Assembly: GCF_018129385.1 (NCBI RefSeq)
Contig: NZ_JAFCLN010000025.1
Coordinates: 28,327-92,326 of the forward strand
DNA from: Bradyrhizobium lablabi
Lineage (GTDB): Bacteria; Pseudomonadota; Alphaproteobacteria; Rhizobiales; Xanthobacteraceae
DNA: 64,000 nt
Direction: 5' to 3'
The notes beneath the pieces are model-generated. The model was given only the letters and a program-made list of their open reading frames with translations. It had not been told where the DNA came from and did no database searches. The position numbers and the translations under genes were made by a program. Every line of letters starts with the position of its first letter. Within the stretch, counting starts at the first letter, position 1. This document shows, one piece after another, positions 1-7,457 of this stretch.

Positions 1-902
1 GCATCGCTAAGCGGGAGGACGGCACCTACGCTCGTTCTCAGTGCACCGTGGTCAATGAGGTCGGCAATTGCGCGCAGGCGCTCCGTGGTCACTTCCACCA
101 GGAAAAATGTTGCCGTGACTCCATGATGCTGCGCGCGGTTCTGGTCAGGCTGCGAAACGGCCGAGATCAGCTTGCCGCCCCGGCGAAGAACCTGAAAAGA
201 ACGCGTTTGCGATTCGCCTCCGACGAGATCGAGTACCGCGTCGACATCCTTCACCTCGTCCTCAAAGTGTTGCGTGTGATAATCCAGTACTTTGTCGGCT
301 CCGAGGGACCGCACATACTGCATATCCTTGGCACCTGCCGTGGCGATTGAATGCAGGCGGGCGCGACGGGCGAGCTGAACTGCGTACGCTCCAACGCTGC
401 CGGCTGCACCATGTATGACCACCGTCTGACCGGCTTGCAGGCCCGCGTAGTCGAACAATGCTTGCCACGCCGTGACCGCGACAACAGGAACGGAAGCCGC
501 TTCGGCGTAGCCCAGCGATGTCGGTTTCTTCGCGAGCATCCCGGCACTGGCCACCGCGTATTCGGCGTAAGCCCCCAGGAACTGGGTGTTGGTGACGCCG
601 AAGACCTGGTCTCCGATCGTCATGTTGGCGACGTCGGATCCGACCGCCGCGACTGTCCCGGATAAATCAGAGCCCAGCGTAAGGGGAAGATGCTGCGTCA
701 AGGCGCTCTTGCCGGCCCTGATCCAGCCGTCCCAGGGGCCGACACCTGCGGCATGAACATCGACGAGAACCTCGCCCGGCCCAGGTTCCGGCCTCGGAAT
801 CCTCTCCAAAATCATGACGTCCGGTGGTCCAAAATTGTGTACTCGCCACGCCAGCATGGAATGGGGAGGTCGGGATGCTTTGCCGCTGACGGTGCTTGCC
901 AT
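1..902 (-). CDS. MDR-family NAD(P)H oxidoreductase (quinone-reductase type), C-terminus off window
   Basis: About 300 residues are visible; the reading frame stays open to the left edge, so the C-terminus is missing. An N-terminal GroES-like domain is followed by a Rossmann domain with the glycine motif HGAAGSVG around residues 168-175, the nucleotide-binding signature of medium-chain quinone reductases. I see none of the cysteine clusters that bind zinc in alcohol dehydrogenases, so an NADPH-dependent reduction of a quinone or enone is more likely than alcohol oxidation. The ATG at 902 has a GAGG Shine-Dalgarno sequence six bases upstream. It begins only 8 bases after the HD-domain gene stops, which suggests an operon. 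A later ATG at 857 is possible. Substrate unknown. Confidence 0.85.
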   Translation of the reverse strand, partial: MASTVSGKASRPPHSMLAWRVHNFGPPDVMILERIPRPEPGPGEVLVDVHAAGVGPWDGWIRAGKSALTQHLPLTLGSDLSGTVAAVGSDVANMTIGDQVFGVTNTQFLGAYAEYAVASAGMLAKKPTSLGYAEAASVPVVAVTAWQALFDYAGLQAGQTVVIHGAAGSVGAYAVQLARRARLHSIATAGAKDMQYVRSLGADKVLDYHTQHFEDEVKDVDAVLDLVGGESQTRSFQVLRRGGKLISAVSQPDQNRAQHHGVTATFFLVEVTTERLRAIADLIDHGALRTSVGAVLPLSD

Positions 903-910
903 TCCGAACC

Positions 911-1552
911 TCAGGTTTGCCAGGGCGCGTTGCGGATCCGGGCGCATGCATTCGGCAGGTGAAACGCGGGGTCGTGCTCGCGGATGTAGTCGAAATTGAC
1001 GGTGCCGTATGTCGTCAGAGGCTTCTTCAGGGCCGAGCATGTCTGAACCTGGATAAAATCACTTTTGAAATTATCCCCGCGGGGAAAGGCGGCGATGACC
1101 TGGTTGCGTTGCTCCGGCGTGTATTCGTCGTATCCAATCCCGATGACGTCCACCAGGACACCTGCGTTTGTCAGCGCGATCTCGGGCCGCATGTATTGAG
1201 GGATGCCGGGCGTGGTGTGCAGGGCGATCGCTTCCCACACCAGGTCCGCCTTCGCTTCGGGGATCCCGTGGCTTCTGAGAAACTCGCGCGCTGCATCAGC
1301 ACCGTCGACTTCAAACCGCTTTGTCTCGGTATGGTAAGCATCGACCAGGCCCAGATCGTGAAACAGCGCGGCGACATAGAGCAGCTCAGAGTCGAACTTC
1401 AGATTCTGGCGAATGCCTTTCATCGCGCCGAACACAAAGACTCGAACCGAGTGGTTGAACAACAGCTCGGCTTCGTGTTGCCGCACCAGTTCAGCGGCTT
1501 CACGCGCGATCTTGCTGTCGGGAATCCTGATGCCGGAAAGAACATTGGCCAT
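911..1552 (-). CDS. HD-domain protein (cyanamide-hydratase/phosphohydrolase-like)
   Basis: A 213-residue soluble protein with an HD metal-binding fold. Candidate ligands are His34 (motif NHSVRV), the His65-Asp66 doublet (motif FHDLGL) and His112 (motif LHTTPG). The spacing and the motif around the doublet resemble the small HD proteins often annotated as cyanamide hydratase-like; the true substrate cannot be read from sequence. The start has an AAGGG ribosome site. The gene sits directly upstream of the oxidoreductase gene, 8 bases apart, and downstream of an MFS exporter on the same strand with a gap of about 280 bases, so the three could act on a common small molecule, which is an inference only. 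Confidence 0.8.
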   Translation of the reverse strand: MANVLSGIRIPDSKIAREAAELVRQHEAELLFNHSVRVFVFGAMKGIRQNLKFDSELLYVAALFHDLGLVDAYHTETKRFEVDGADAAREFLRSHGIPEAKADLVWEAIALHTTPGIPQYMRPEIALTNAGVLVDVIGIGYDEYTPEQRNQVIAAFPRGDNFKSDFIQVQTCSALKKPLTTYGTVNFDYIREHDPAFHLPNACARIRNAPWQT

Positions 1553-1829
1553 TGTCGAACCCTTGAGCCCTTGTCTGTGATCTGCGCTGCTTGCATCGAC
1601 GGGGCAGCCGCTGCCCGATGCATCTGATCGCTCCGATCATGGGTTTGTGTCATGTCGAAGGCCTTCTCAGCGGCAAGCAAGATAGCACTTCGAAAAAACA
1701 GCGCTCTTCTGTTTTGATCTGCGCCTTCCAAGTTCGCACGTATCTTACGAAGGGTCAGCACGAAGGTTGCCGGCCAGGTGTATCCTCCGAGAAGGATCAT
1801 GTCTCCCAGAGCCGCACTCATGATCGGGC

Positions 1830-3350
1830 TCAACGCGCCGGCTGCGTTCCAACCGGTCGGGTCCATAACCAAAAACCGATGCCGGCGAGCAAGCAGCAGA
1901 ATGCCGCCACCTGCAACGCCATGCGGAGTGCCTGGTCGAACGCTGCCGTCGCGCCCTCGGCAATGTCTGCCTGTCCGGCCAATATCGCATTCAGCGCTTC
2001 GTTCGCTTGTGTCAGCGGCGTGCCGGCAAGATGATGCGCAAAGCTGGCGAATAAAACTGCGCCGAGCGCTGCGACCGCAAAGAGGCCGGCAACCCGGGCG
2101 ACCGCGTTGTTGACGCCCGAGGCGAGCCCGGCGTGGGCTTCTCCCACAGATGACATGACGGTGGACGTCAGCGGCGGGACGGTGATGGTCATGCCGATGC
2201 CAAATAGAGAGATCGCTGGAAACACGCCGGCCCAGTAGGCTCGCCGGAAATCGGCCAAAGCCAGCAGCGCCAATCCGCAGCCTGCGATGATGGGGCCGAA
2301 GGTGAGCAATTGCCGGGATCCGAAGCGGTCGGAAAGCGTGCCGACGAATTGCGCGCCGAAACCCATGATGAGAGCAAATGGAAGCAACGCCGCGCCGGCC
2401 TGTGTCGCGGAATAGTGGCCGAGCCGGATCAGGCCGAACGGCAGGTAATAGAGCGCGCCGCCGAGTCCGAAGTAAAGCAATAGCGTCAACGCGTTGGCTG
2501 CGGAAAAACGGCGAGAGCGGTACAGCGACAGCGGCATCATTGCCCGTGCGCCCAGCCGGGCTTCGATTGCGAGAAACAACAGGAGCAATAGAAATCCCGA
2601 GCCGAGTGCGACGAGTACGGTTTTGTCAGAAAATCCCGAGGCGGGAATAGCGCTGAGCCCCCAGGTGATCGCGGCGAGACCGGCGGCAACCGTGATTGCC
2701 CCCGCCCAGTCCAGTGATTTTGCGTTTTCATCGCGGCTTTCGCCAGCGAAGCCGGCGGCAAGCCCCGCCGCGACCATCGCCAGCGGTACATTGAGCAGGA
2801 AAATGGCGCGCCACGACACCTGGTCGACCAACCAGCCACCCAGGACAGGACCGACAGCCGAAGTCAGCGCGCCGGCGCCCGCCCATATGCCGATCGCATG
2901 GGCGCGCGCGTGCTCGCCAAAAGTCGCTCCCAACATAGCGAGGCTTGCAGGGATGAGGAGTGCGCCGCCAACTCCCTGGATCGCGCGGCTGACGATTAGC
3001 GCAGTAATGTTCGGCGAGAGGCCGCATGCGATGGAGGCGGCGGTGAATACTGCAATGCCCAGAAGAAAGATGCGTCGACGGCCGTAAAGATCGGCAGCGG
3101 CCCCTCCAACCAGCACCATCGCGCTCAACAGCAACAGGTAGGCATTGATGATCCACTGCGTCGAGGCCACGCTGGCTTGCAGGGCGTGCTGGATCGCCGG
3201 CAGGGCAATATTCATTGCCGAGCCATCAACGAACGCCAGGCTCGATCCGAATATGGTCGCTGCCAGCGTCAGTCGCTCGCGTCTTTGCGACAGTGCTGCG
3301 CCAAAAGCCGGTGTTGAGAGGATAACGTTGGTTTCGCAGGGTGGCCGCAT
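1830..3350 (-). CDS. MFS transporter, DHA2 (drug:H+ antiporter-2) type
   Basis: An integral inner-membrane transporter of about 506 residues with many hydrophobic segments, consistent with the 14-helix DHA2 branch of the major facilitator superfamily. The loop after the second helix carries the MFS signature around GGAAADLYGRRR, and the motif typical of antiporters (GAGALTSAVGPVLGG) lies in the fifth helix. Proteins of this branch export drugs or dyes in exchange for protons; the substrate here is unknown. The start is uncertain: the open frame extends much further upstream, but the residues before 3362 do not look like transporter sequence. ATGs at 3350 and 3362 both lack a clear ribosome site. 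It is divergent from the secreted hydrolase gene at 3589. Confidence 0.85.
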   Translation of the reverse strand: MRPPCETNVILSTPAFGAALSQRRERLTLAATIFGSSLAFVDGSAMNIALPAIQHALQASVASTQWIINAYLLLLSAMVLVGGAAADLYGRRRIFLLGIAVFTAASIACGLSPNITALIVSRAIQGVGGALLIPASLAMLGATFGEHARAHAIGIWAGAGALTSAVGPVLGGWLVDQVSWRAIFLLNVPLAMVAAGLAAGFAGESRDENAKSLDWAGAITVAAGLAAITWGLSAIPASGFSDKTVLVALGSGFLLLLLFLAIEARLGARAMMPLSLYRSRRFSAANALTLLLYFGLGGALYYLPFGLIRLGHYSATQAGAALLPFALIMGFGAQFVGTLSDRFGSRQLLTFGPIIAGCGLALLALADFRRAYWAGVFPAISLFGIGMTITVPPLTSTVMSSVGEAHAGLASGVNNAVARVAGLFAVAALGAVLFASFAHHLAGTPLTQANEALNAILAGQADIAEGATAAFDQALRMALQVAAFCCLLAGIGFWLWTRPVGTQPAR

Positions 3351-3588
3351 GAAACCAACCATTTGGTGCTGGAGAAGCGTGGCGATCACCGTCAGCGTGC
3401 GCCTCGCCTGTACCGTTGGCAACCGCCAATTTCGGCCATTTCGCAGAGGTCTGCTGGCCCTTATCCGACGCGCCACGATGGCCGGGCAGCATCCACAAGT
3501 GCGTGAACGCGGATGGCTGCCTGACCGGTTCGGCGCTATCCTCCACGAGAACCCGGTCGAAAGTATCGGGCAACAAAGGGAGACTGCC

Positions 3589-4629
3589 GTGAAATTCCAA
3601 CTCGCCGCCGTTGCATCGTTCCTCTGCGCGATCGCCGTCATGCCGGCGCTCGCGCAAACACCCGCGCTCGTCACCGAAGAGATGATGGTGAAGACGGCGG
3701 ATCCCGGAATCGAAATCTATGTCCGCAACAAGCGGCCGGCGAACATGACCTCGTTCCGGCCGGAGCAGACGGTGCTCTATGTTCACGGCGCAACCTATCC
3801 GTCGGAAACCGCGTTCGACCTCAAGCTCGATGGGCTGTCGTGGATGGAATACATCGCCTCGCGCGGCTACGACGTGTGGCTGCTCGATCTGCGCGGCTAC
3901 GGCAAATCGACCCGCCCGCCGGAAATGGCCGACAAGCCGGAGGCCAATCCGCCGATCGTGCGCGGCGAGACCGCGGTAAAGGACATCGGCACCGCCGTGG
4001 ACTTCATCCTGCAAAAGCGCAACATCGCACGGCTCAATCTTTTGGGCTGGTCCTGGGGCACCACGCTGATGGCGACCTACACGACGCAGAATCCGCAGAA
4101 GGTCGAACGTCTCGTGCTGTACGCGCCGGCCTGGATCAGGCAGACGGCGTCGCTGGTGCAGGCCGGGCCCGGGCCGACTCCGTCGTACCGGATGGTCAAT
4201 CGCGAGCAGGCCAAGCAGCGCTGGTACACTGGCGTCGCCGAGGACAAGAAGGCGGATCTCATTCCCGCCGGCTGGTTCGACGCCTGGGCCGATGCGACCT
4301 TCGCGACCGATCCGGTCGGTGCGAAAATGAATCCGCCGGTGGTTCGTGCGCCCAACGGCGTCGTGCAGGACGGCATCGAATTCTTCGGTGCCGGAAAACC
4401 TTATTACGATCCGGCGAAGATCACGGTGCCGACCTTGCTGGTCGTTGCGGAGTGGGACCGGGATACGCCGCCTTATATGGCGCAGACGCTGTTTCCGTTG
4501 CTGATGAATTCACCGGGCAAGCGGATGGTCGGCCTCGCCGAGGGCACGCACAGCATCATCATGGAGCGCAATCGGCTGAAGCTGTTCGAAGCGGTTCAGG
4601 CGTTTCTTGACGAGGCGAAGCGATCCTGA
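3589..4629 (+). CDS. Secreted alpha/beta-fold hydrolase
   Basis: A 346-residue protein that starts at a GTG with a strong AAAGGGAG ribosome site; the upstream open frame lacks this. An N-terminal signal peptide with a likely cut after ALA (about residue 22) sends it to the periplasm. The alpha/beta-hydrolase triad is visible: nucleophile Ser155 in GWSWG, an aspartate in the EWDRDTP motif and a histidine in EGTHSI near the C-terminus. An oxyanion-loop motif YVHGATY precedes them. Such enzymes cleave esters or related bonds; the substrate is not predictable. It is monocistronic and divergent from the MFS gene. Confidence 0.88.
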   Translation: MKFQLAAVASFLCAIAVMPALAQTPALVTEEMMVKTADPGIEIYVRNKRPANMTSFRPEQTVLYVHGATYPSETAFDLKLDGLSWMEYIASRGYDVWLLDLRGYGKSTRPPEMADKPEANPPIVRGETAVKDIGTAVDFILQKRNIARLNLLGWSWGTTLMATYTTQNPQKVERLVLYAPAWIRQTASLVQAGPGPTPSYRMVNREQAKQRWYTGVAEDKKADLIPAGWFDAWADATFATDPVGAKMNPPVVRAPNGVVQDGIEFFGAGKPYYDPAKITVPTLLVVAEWDRDTPPYMAQTLFPLLMNSPGKRMVGLAEGTHSIIMERNRLKLFEAVQAFLDEAKRS

Positions 4630-4736
4630 ACGCTTGAACTGCTGCGGGCGCTGCCGGTCCACGAGGGCCGGGGCGCCTGCTTGCCAACACTGAAACGTTC
4701 ACCCACAATCCGCTGACTCATGGTTTTGGGGGATTT

Positions 4737-5096
4737 ATGACAGCTATTTGCTTGAGAAGTTTTCGCCGCGGCCTGGTGCTTGTGGCGGCGATGTCGGTTG
4801 CCGCCTTCGCCACGCCGGCATCTGCCTACACGCAGGAGCAGCAGGCGGCCTGTACTGGCGACGCGATGCAACTTTGCGGGCCCGAAATTCCCGACGTCGA
4901 TCGCGTCACGGCCTGCATGATACGCAACAAGGCGCGGCTCTCGCCGGCGTGCCGGGCGCATTTCAGGCCGGAGCCCGAACCTGCTGCCGCGACCAGACCC
5001 GTAGGCAAGCCCGTCAACATCGCGCCGGCGTCGCGCAAGCCCGTCAACTCGAAGGCGAAGAAGACCAAAAAGCCGGTCAAGCCCGCCAGCACCTGA
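4737..5096 (+). CDS. Small secreted Cys-containing protein with Lys/Pro-rich tail
   Basis: A 119-residue protein with a signal peptide ending near ASA (residue 29), followed by a compact segment with four cysteines (Cys39, Cys47, Cys60 and Cys72 by count) in a pattern of the type C-x7-C-x12-C-x11-C that resembles the bacterial cysteine-rich repeat family. The last 45 residues are low complexity, rich in Pro, Ala and Lys, and probably disordered. The function is unknown; periplasmic location with two disulfides is an inference. The gene stands alone between the hydrolase and a small membrane protein gene. Confidence 0.75.
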   Translation: MTAICLRSFRRGLVLVAAMSVAAFATPASAYTQEQQAACTGDAMQLCGPEIPDVDRVTACMIRNKARLSPACRAHFRPEPEPAAATRPVGKPVNIAPASRKPVNSKAKKTKKPVKPAST

Positions 5097-5233
5097 CGGC
5101 GTGACTGCGGCCGGCCTGCCGCAATCGCGGCAGAAGCGCATCGAGGGTCGATTCAAGACCCTCCATACGCGACAGACTGACGCCTTGCGTCGGCGCGTTG
5201 CGGTATCATTTGCCCTTGGACGAGGAGAGGGCA

Positions 5234-5545
5234 TTGAGCATCGAATCCAAAGCGGAACTGGACCGGCATTTCGCCTGGTTCGAATCACACTTGCCGCCGC
5301 GACCGGCGAAATGCGTGGCATGGCTGCGAAAGCCATCGTCGCGCTGGGTGCGGATTCCGCTCGCCATTCTCCTGATGATCGGCGGCGTCCTCGGCTTCCT
5401 GCCGATCCTGGGCCTCTGGATGCTGCCGCTCGGACTCCTTTTGTTCGCGCAGGACGTGCCGTGGCTACAGCCGCCGCTGGCGCGCGCGCTCGCTTGGGTT
5501 GAGCGGAAATGGCTCGAACGCCAACGTGCCAATAATGCGCAATAG
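5234..5545 (+). CDS. Small membrane protein, two transmembrane helices
   Basis: A 103-residue protein with a basic N-terminal region, then two adjacent hydrophobic helices (about residues 45-78, containing the motif LGFLPILGLWMLPLG) and a short basic tail. I chose the TTG at 5234 because a near-perfect GAGGAGAGG sequence lies 4-12 bases upstream; an in-frame TTG at 5198 has none. I do not recognise a functional family; homologues appear as conserved hypothetical proteins in related genomes, from memory. Its location in the inner membrane is an inference from hydrophobicity. Confidence 0.7.
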   Translation: MSIESKAELDRHFAWFESHLPPRPAKCVAWLRKPSSRWVRIPLAILLMIGGVLGFLPILGLWMLPLGLLLFAQDVPWLQPPLARALAWVERKWLERQRANNAQ

Positions 5546-5744
5546 AGCGTGCGCAAAAGGCTTGTGAGAGTCGATTTCGACTCCGCATGCGGCGTTTTGA
5601 CTCCCTGCCGTCGCCGATGTGAGTCAAAAAAGCAACTTCAAAGCCATATTCAGTGGCTACCTCAATTTTGCCCCTAAATTTTTCTTTCGCGAATCACCGC
5701 GCTGATTCATTTTTGCTTCCTGGGGTCAATCTGGAGGCCAAGGA

Positions 5745-6425
5745 ATGAACGTCATTGTTTTCGCATCACGCAAGGGAGGCTCGGGGAAAAGCACCCTGAC
5801 GGCCCACCTTGCCGCGCATGTCCACAAGTCAACGAGACCGTGCCTGCTGGTCGATGGCGATCCGCAGGGCTCGCTGACTCTCTGGCACAAATTGCGCGGC
5901 ACCAACGAGCCGCCGATCCGCACCGCCGTTCGCTCGGTCGGCGAGATCTGCGCCGCCGCCAAGCGCGATGGCATGGAATGGGTTTTCATCGACACGCCGC
6001 CGAACATCTCGGCCGTCGTCGACGACGCCATCAAGAACGCCACCATGGTGATCATTCCGGCGCGGCCCGGCGTGTTCGACGTCAACGCGGTGCAGGAAAC
6101 CATTCAGACCTGCCGTAGTGCGCGAAAGCCCTATGCGGTCGTGATCAACGGCGCGCCGGCGCAGCGCGACGGGCTGGAGAGCCCGATCGTCACCATCGCG
6201 CGCGAGACGCTGACGAAATTCCGCGCACCGGTCTGGGGCGGCCAGATCACCAACCGGGCCGATCTGCTGATGGCGCTGAGCCATGGCGAAGGCGCCCGCG
6301 AATATTATGCGGAAGGCCGCGCGGCGGCGGAGATCGCAAGATTGTGGGCGGCGATCGAACGCTCGGTCAAGGCGATCCGCGGTTCGGCTTCGGCCAGCGG
6401 CGCGATGCACAAGCAGGCGGCGTAA
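5745..6425 (+). CDS. ParA/MinD-type P-loop ATPase, orphan
   Basis: A 226-residue ATPase of the ParA/Soj superfamily. The deviant Walker A motif KGGSGKST is at residues 10-17 with the signature lysine (Lys10), the switch motif DGDPQGS follows near residue 38, and the Walker B-like segment FIDTPP near residue 83. These proteins form ATP-dependent dimers that position plasmids, chromosomes or protein clusters. There is no ParB-like partner next to it, and the gene has its own upstream region and terminator, so it is more likely an orphan positioning ATPase than a plasmid partition module. The start has an AAGGA ribosome site. Confidence 0.9.
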   Translation: MNVIVFASRKGGSGKSTLTAHLAAHVHKSTRPCLLVDGDPQGSLTLWHKLRGTNEPPIRTAVRSVGEICAAAKRDGMEWVFIDTPPNISAVVDDAIKNATMVIIPARPGVFDVNAVQETIQTCRSARKPYAVVINGAPAQRDGLESPIVTIARETLTKFRAPVWGGQITNRADLLMALSHGEGAREYYAEGRAAAEIARLWAAIERSVKAIRGSASASGAMHKQAA

Positions 6426-6440
6426 CTCGCCGCCTTTTTT
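6416..6440 (+). terminator. Intrinsic terminator overlapping the parA-like stop codon
   Basis: A perfect 7-base-pair GC stem (GGCGGCG / CGCCGCC) with a five-base loop that contains the TAA stop codon, followed directly by six T residues. This is a textbook Rho-independent terminator in which the last codons form the left arm. Confidence 0.85.
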
Positions 6441-6504
6441 CTTGGCAGCCAGAAGAACGCGCGGCGCTTTTCCCGCGCGATTCTTTTATGTTTGCGCGGC
6501 GGCG

Positions 6505-6699
6505 TTACGCCACCATCAGCATGTAAAACACGATCACCGGCGACAGCGTCAGGATCACGGTCCAGATGCCGAGTGACCAGAGAATGTCTTCCGTCGTGAA
6601 GCCGGGCGTCTCGACGCGCACTGCCTCGACGTCGCGCACCGGAAAATCCGGCGCAGCATAGCCTTGCGGCGCAATGACCGCTTCAATGTGGTTGTTCAC
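6505..6699 (-). CDS. Small single-helix membrane protein
   Basis: A 64-residue protein that starts at GTG with a GGGGGC ribosome site. The N-terminal half is polar and the last 25 residues form one hydrophobic helix ending at the C-terminus (motif SPVIVFYMLMVA). The pattern LW-x-x-V-L-x-x-x-P-V-x-x-Y-x-L-x-V also occurs in the next small gene, so the two appear to be distant paralogues. Function unknown; a tail-anchored or regulatory membrane microprotein is possible. Confidence 0.55.
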   Translation of the reverse strand: MNNHIEAVIAPQGYAAPDFPVRDVEAVRVETPGFTTEDILWSLGIWTVILTLSPVIVFYMLMVA

Positions 6700-6832
6700 A
6701 AACGCCCCCGCGCAGTTCTTGCTTGGTTATGGGCTGACGATAGCGATGCGGCTTTAAAATCCCGGTCGCAATTTCGCTGGCATTTGACCGCAGGTGCTAC
6801 CCCGGATTAACCACGGCAGCCCGGCGCGGCGT

Positions 6833-6967
6833 TCAGCTCACCAGCAGGCGATACGTCAGCACCGGCGCAAAGCCGAGCACCATCGCCCACAACGCGAACG
6901 ACGACACCATCAGCACGTCGTTGACGCGCTCGGCCATCGCATGATTCCTGAAATGACTGGTCTTCAT
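6833..6967 (-). CDS. 44-residue membrane microprotein
   Basis: The ATG at 6967 is preceded by a GGGGGGA ribosome site at ideal spacing, which makes translation likely despite the short length. The product has a polar N-terminus and one hydrophobic helix that runs to the C-terminus (motif APVLTYRLLVS). The C-terminal half matches the pattern seen in the neighbouring 64-residue protein. I do not recognise a family. A longer upstream frame exists but without a start signal. Confidence 0.5.
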   Translation of the reverse strand: MKTSHFRNHAMAERVNDVLMVSSFALWAMVLGFAPVLTYRLLVS

Positions 6968-7101
6968 GATGTCCCCCCGTTTTGGTCCAGATGGGGACAT
7001 CAATACGCCGAAAATTTTAACGTTGCGGCCCGCGCCTCTTTGCAATGCGAGCGAACGGATTTACCGGCTGCTAACCACCCGCCGCATTGTTTCGACCGCA
7101 G

Positions 7102-7317
7102 TTATCCTTGAGGGCGCGCCTCGTTCCTGCCGTGCCGGTCCGGAAACAGCAGCACCAGCGGAAGCGCGAACGGTCCGATCAGCGCGGCAATCCACGCCCA
7201 GACCGTGAAGCGGCGTCCCCGCCGCTCGGCCATCCGGCCGGCAAGATACATCGAGCCGATCGTGGCGATCGTCAGCAATGTGAAGAGAACGTGGCCGTCG
7301 AAGGTAACGCTGCTCAT
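7102..7317 (-). CDS. Small membrane protein, two transmembrane helices
   Basis: About 71 residues from the ATG at 7317, which has a GGAG sequence ten bases upstream; an alternative ATG at 7356 would give 84 residues. Two hydrophobic segments flank a basic loop (motif GRMAERRGRRF), and a charged tail follows. The arginine-rich loop predicts cytoplasmic orientation by the positive-inside rule. The family is unknown to me. It lies downstream of and on the same strand as the large c-di-GMP protein, about 100 bases away, but no functional tie is evident. Confidence 0.6.
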   Translation of the reverse strand: MSSVTFDGHVLFTLLTIATIGSMYLAGRMAERRGRRFTVWAWIAALIGPFALPLVLLFPDRHGRNEARPQG

Positions 7318-7457
7318 CTGCGCGGGCTCCGGTGCTGCCTGCGCCAAGCATAGCACGGGCTTGCTCGCGCGGCCGCCTCGCCGTCAGGCCGGGAAGCTCA
7401 AAACCGAACACGACTGCGTGTCTGGCCACGACGGCCTTCGCAGGCGGCGCCTCGCCC

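Noticed and set aside
1420..1872. A 150-codon minus-strand frame starting in the MFS gene and ending in the HD gene, with a plausible first half
   Set aside because: It overlaps both neighbours, the second half has shadow-like composition and it has no ribosome site. The gap 1553-1829 may still hold a promoter for the HD gene.
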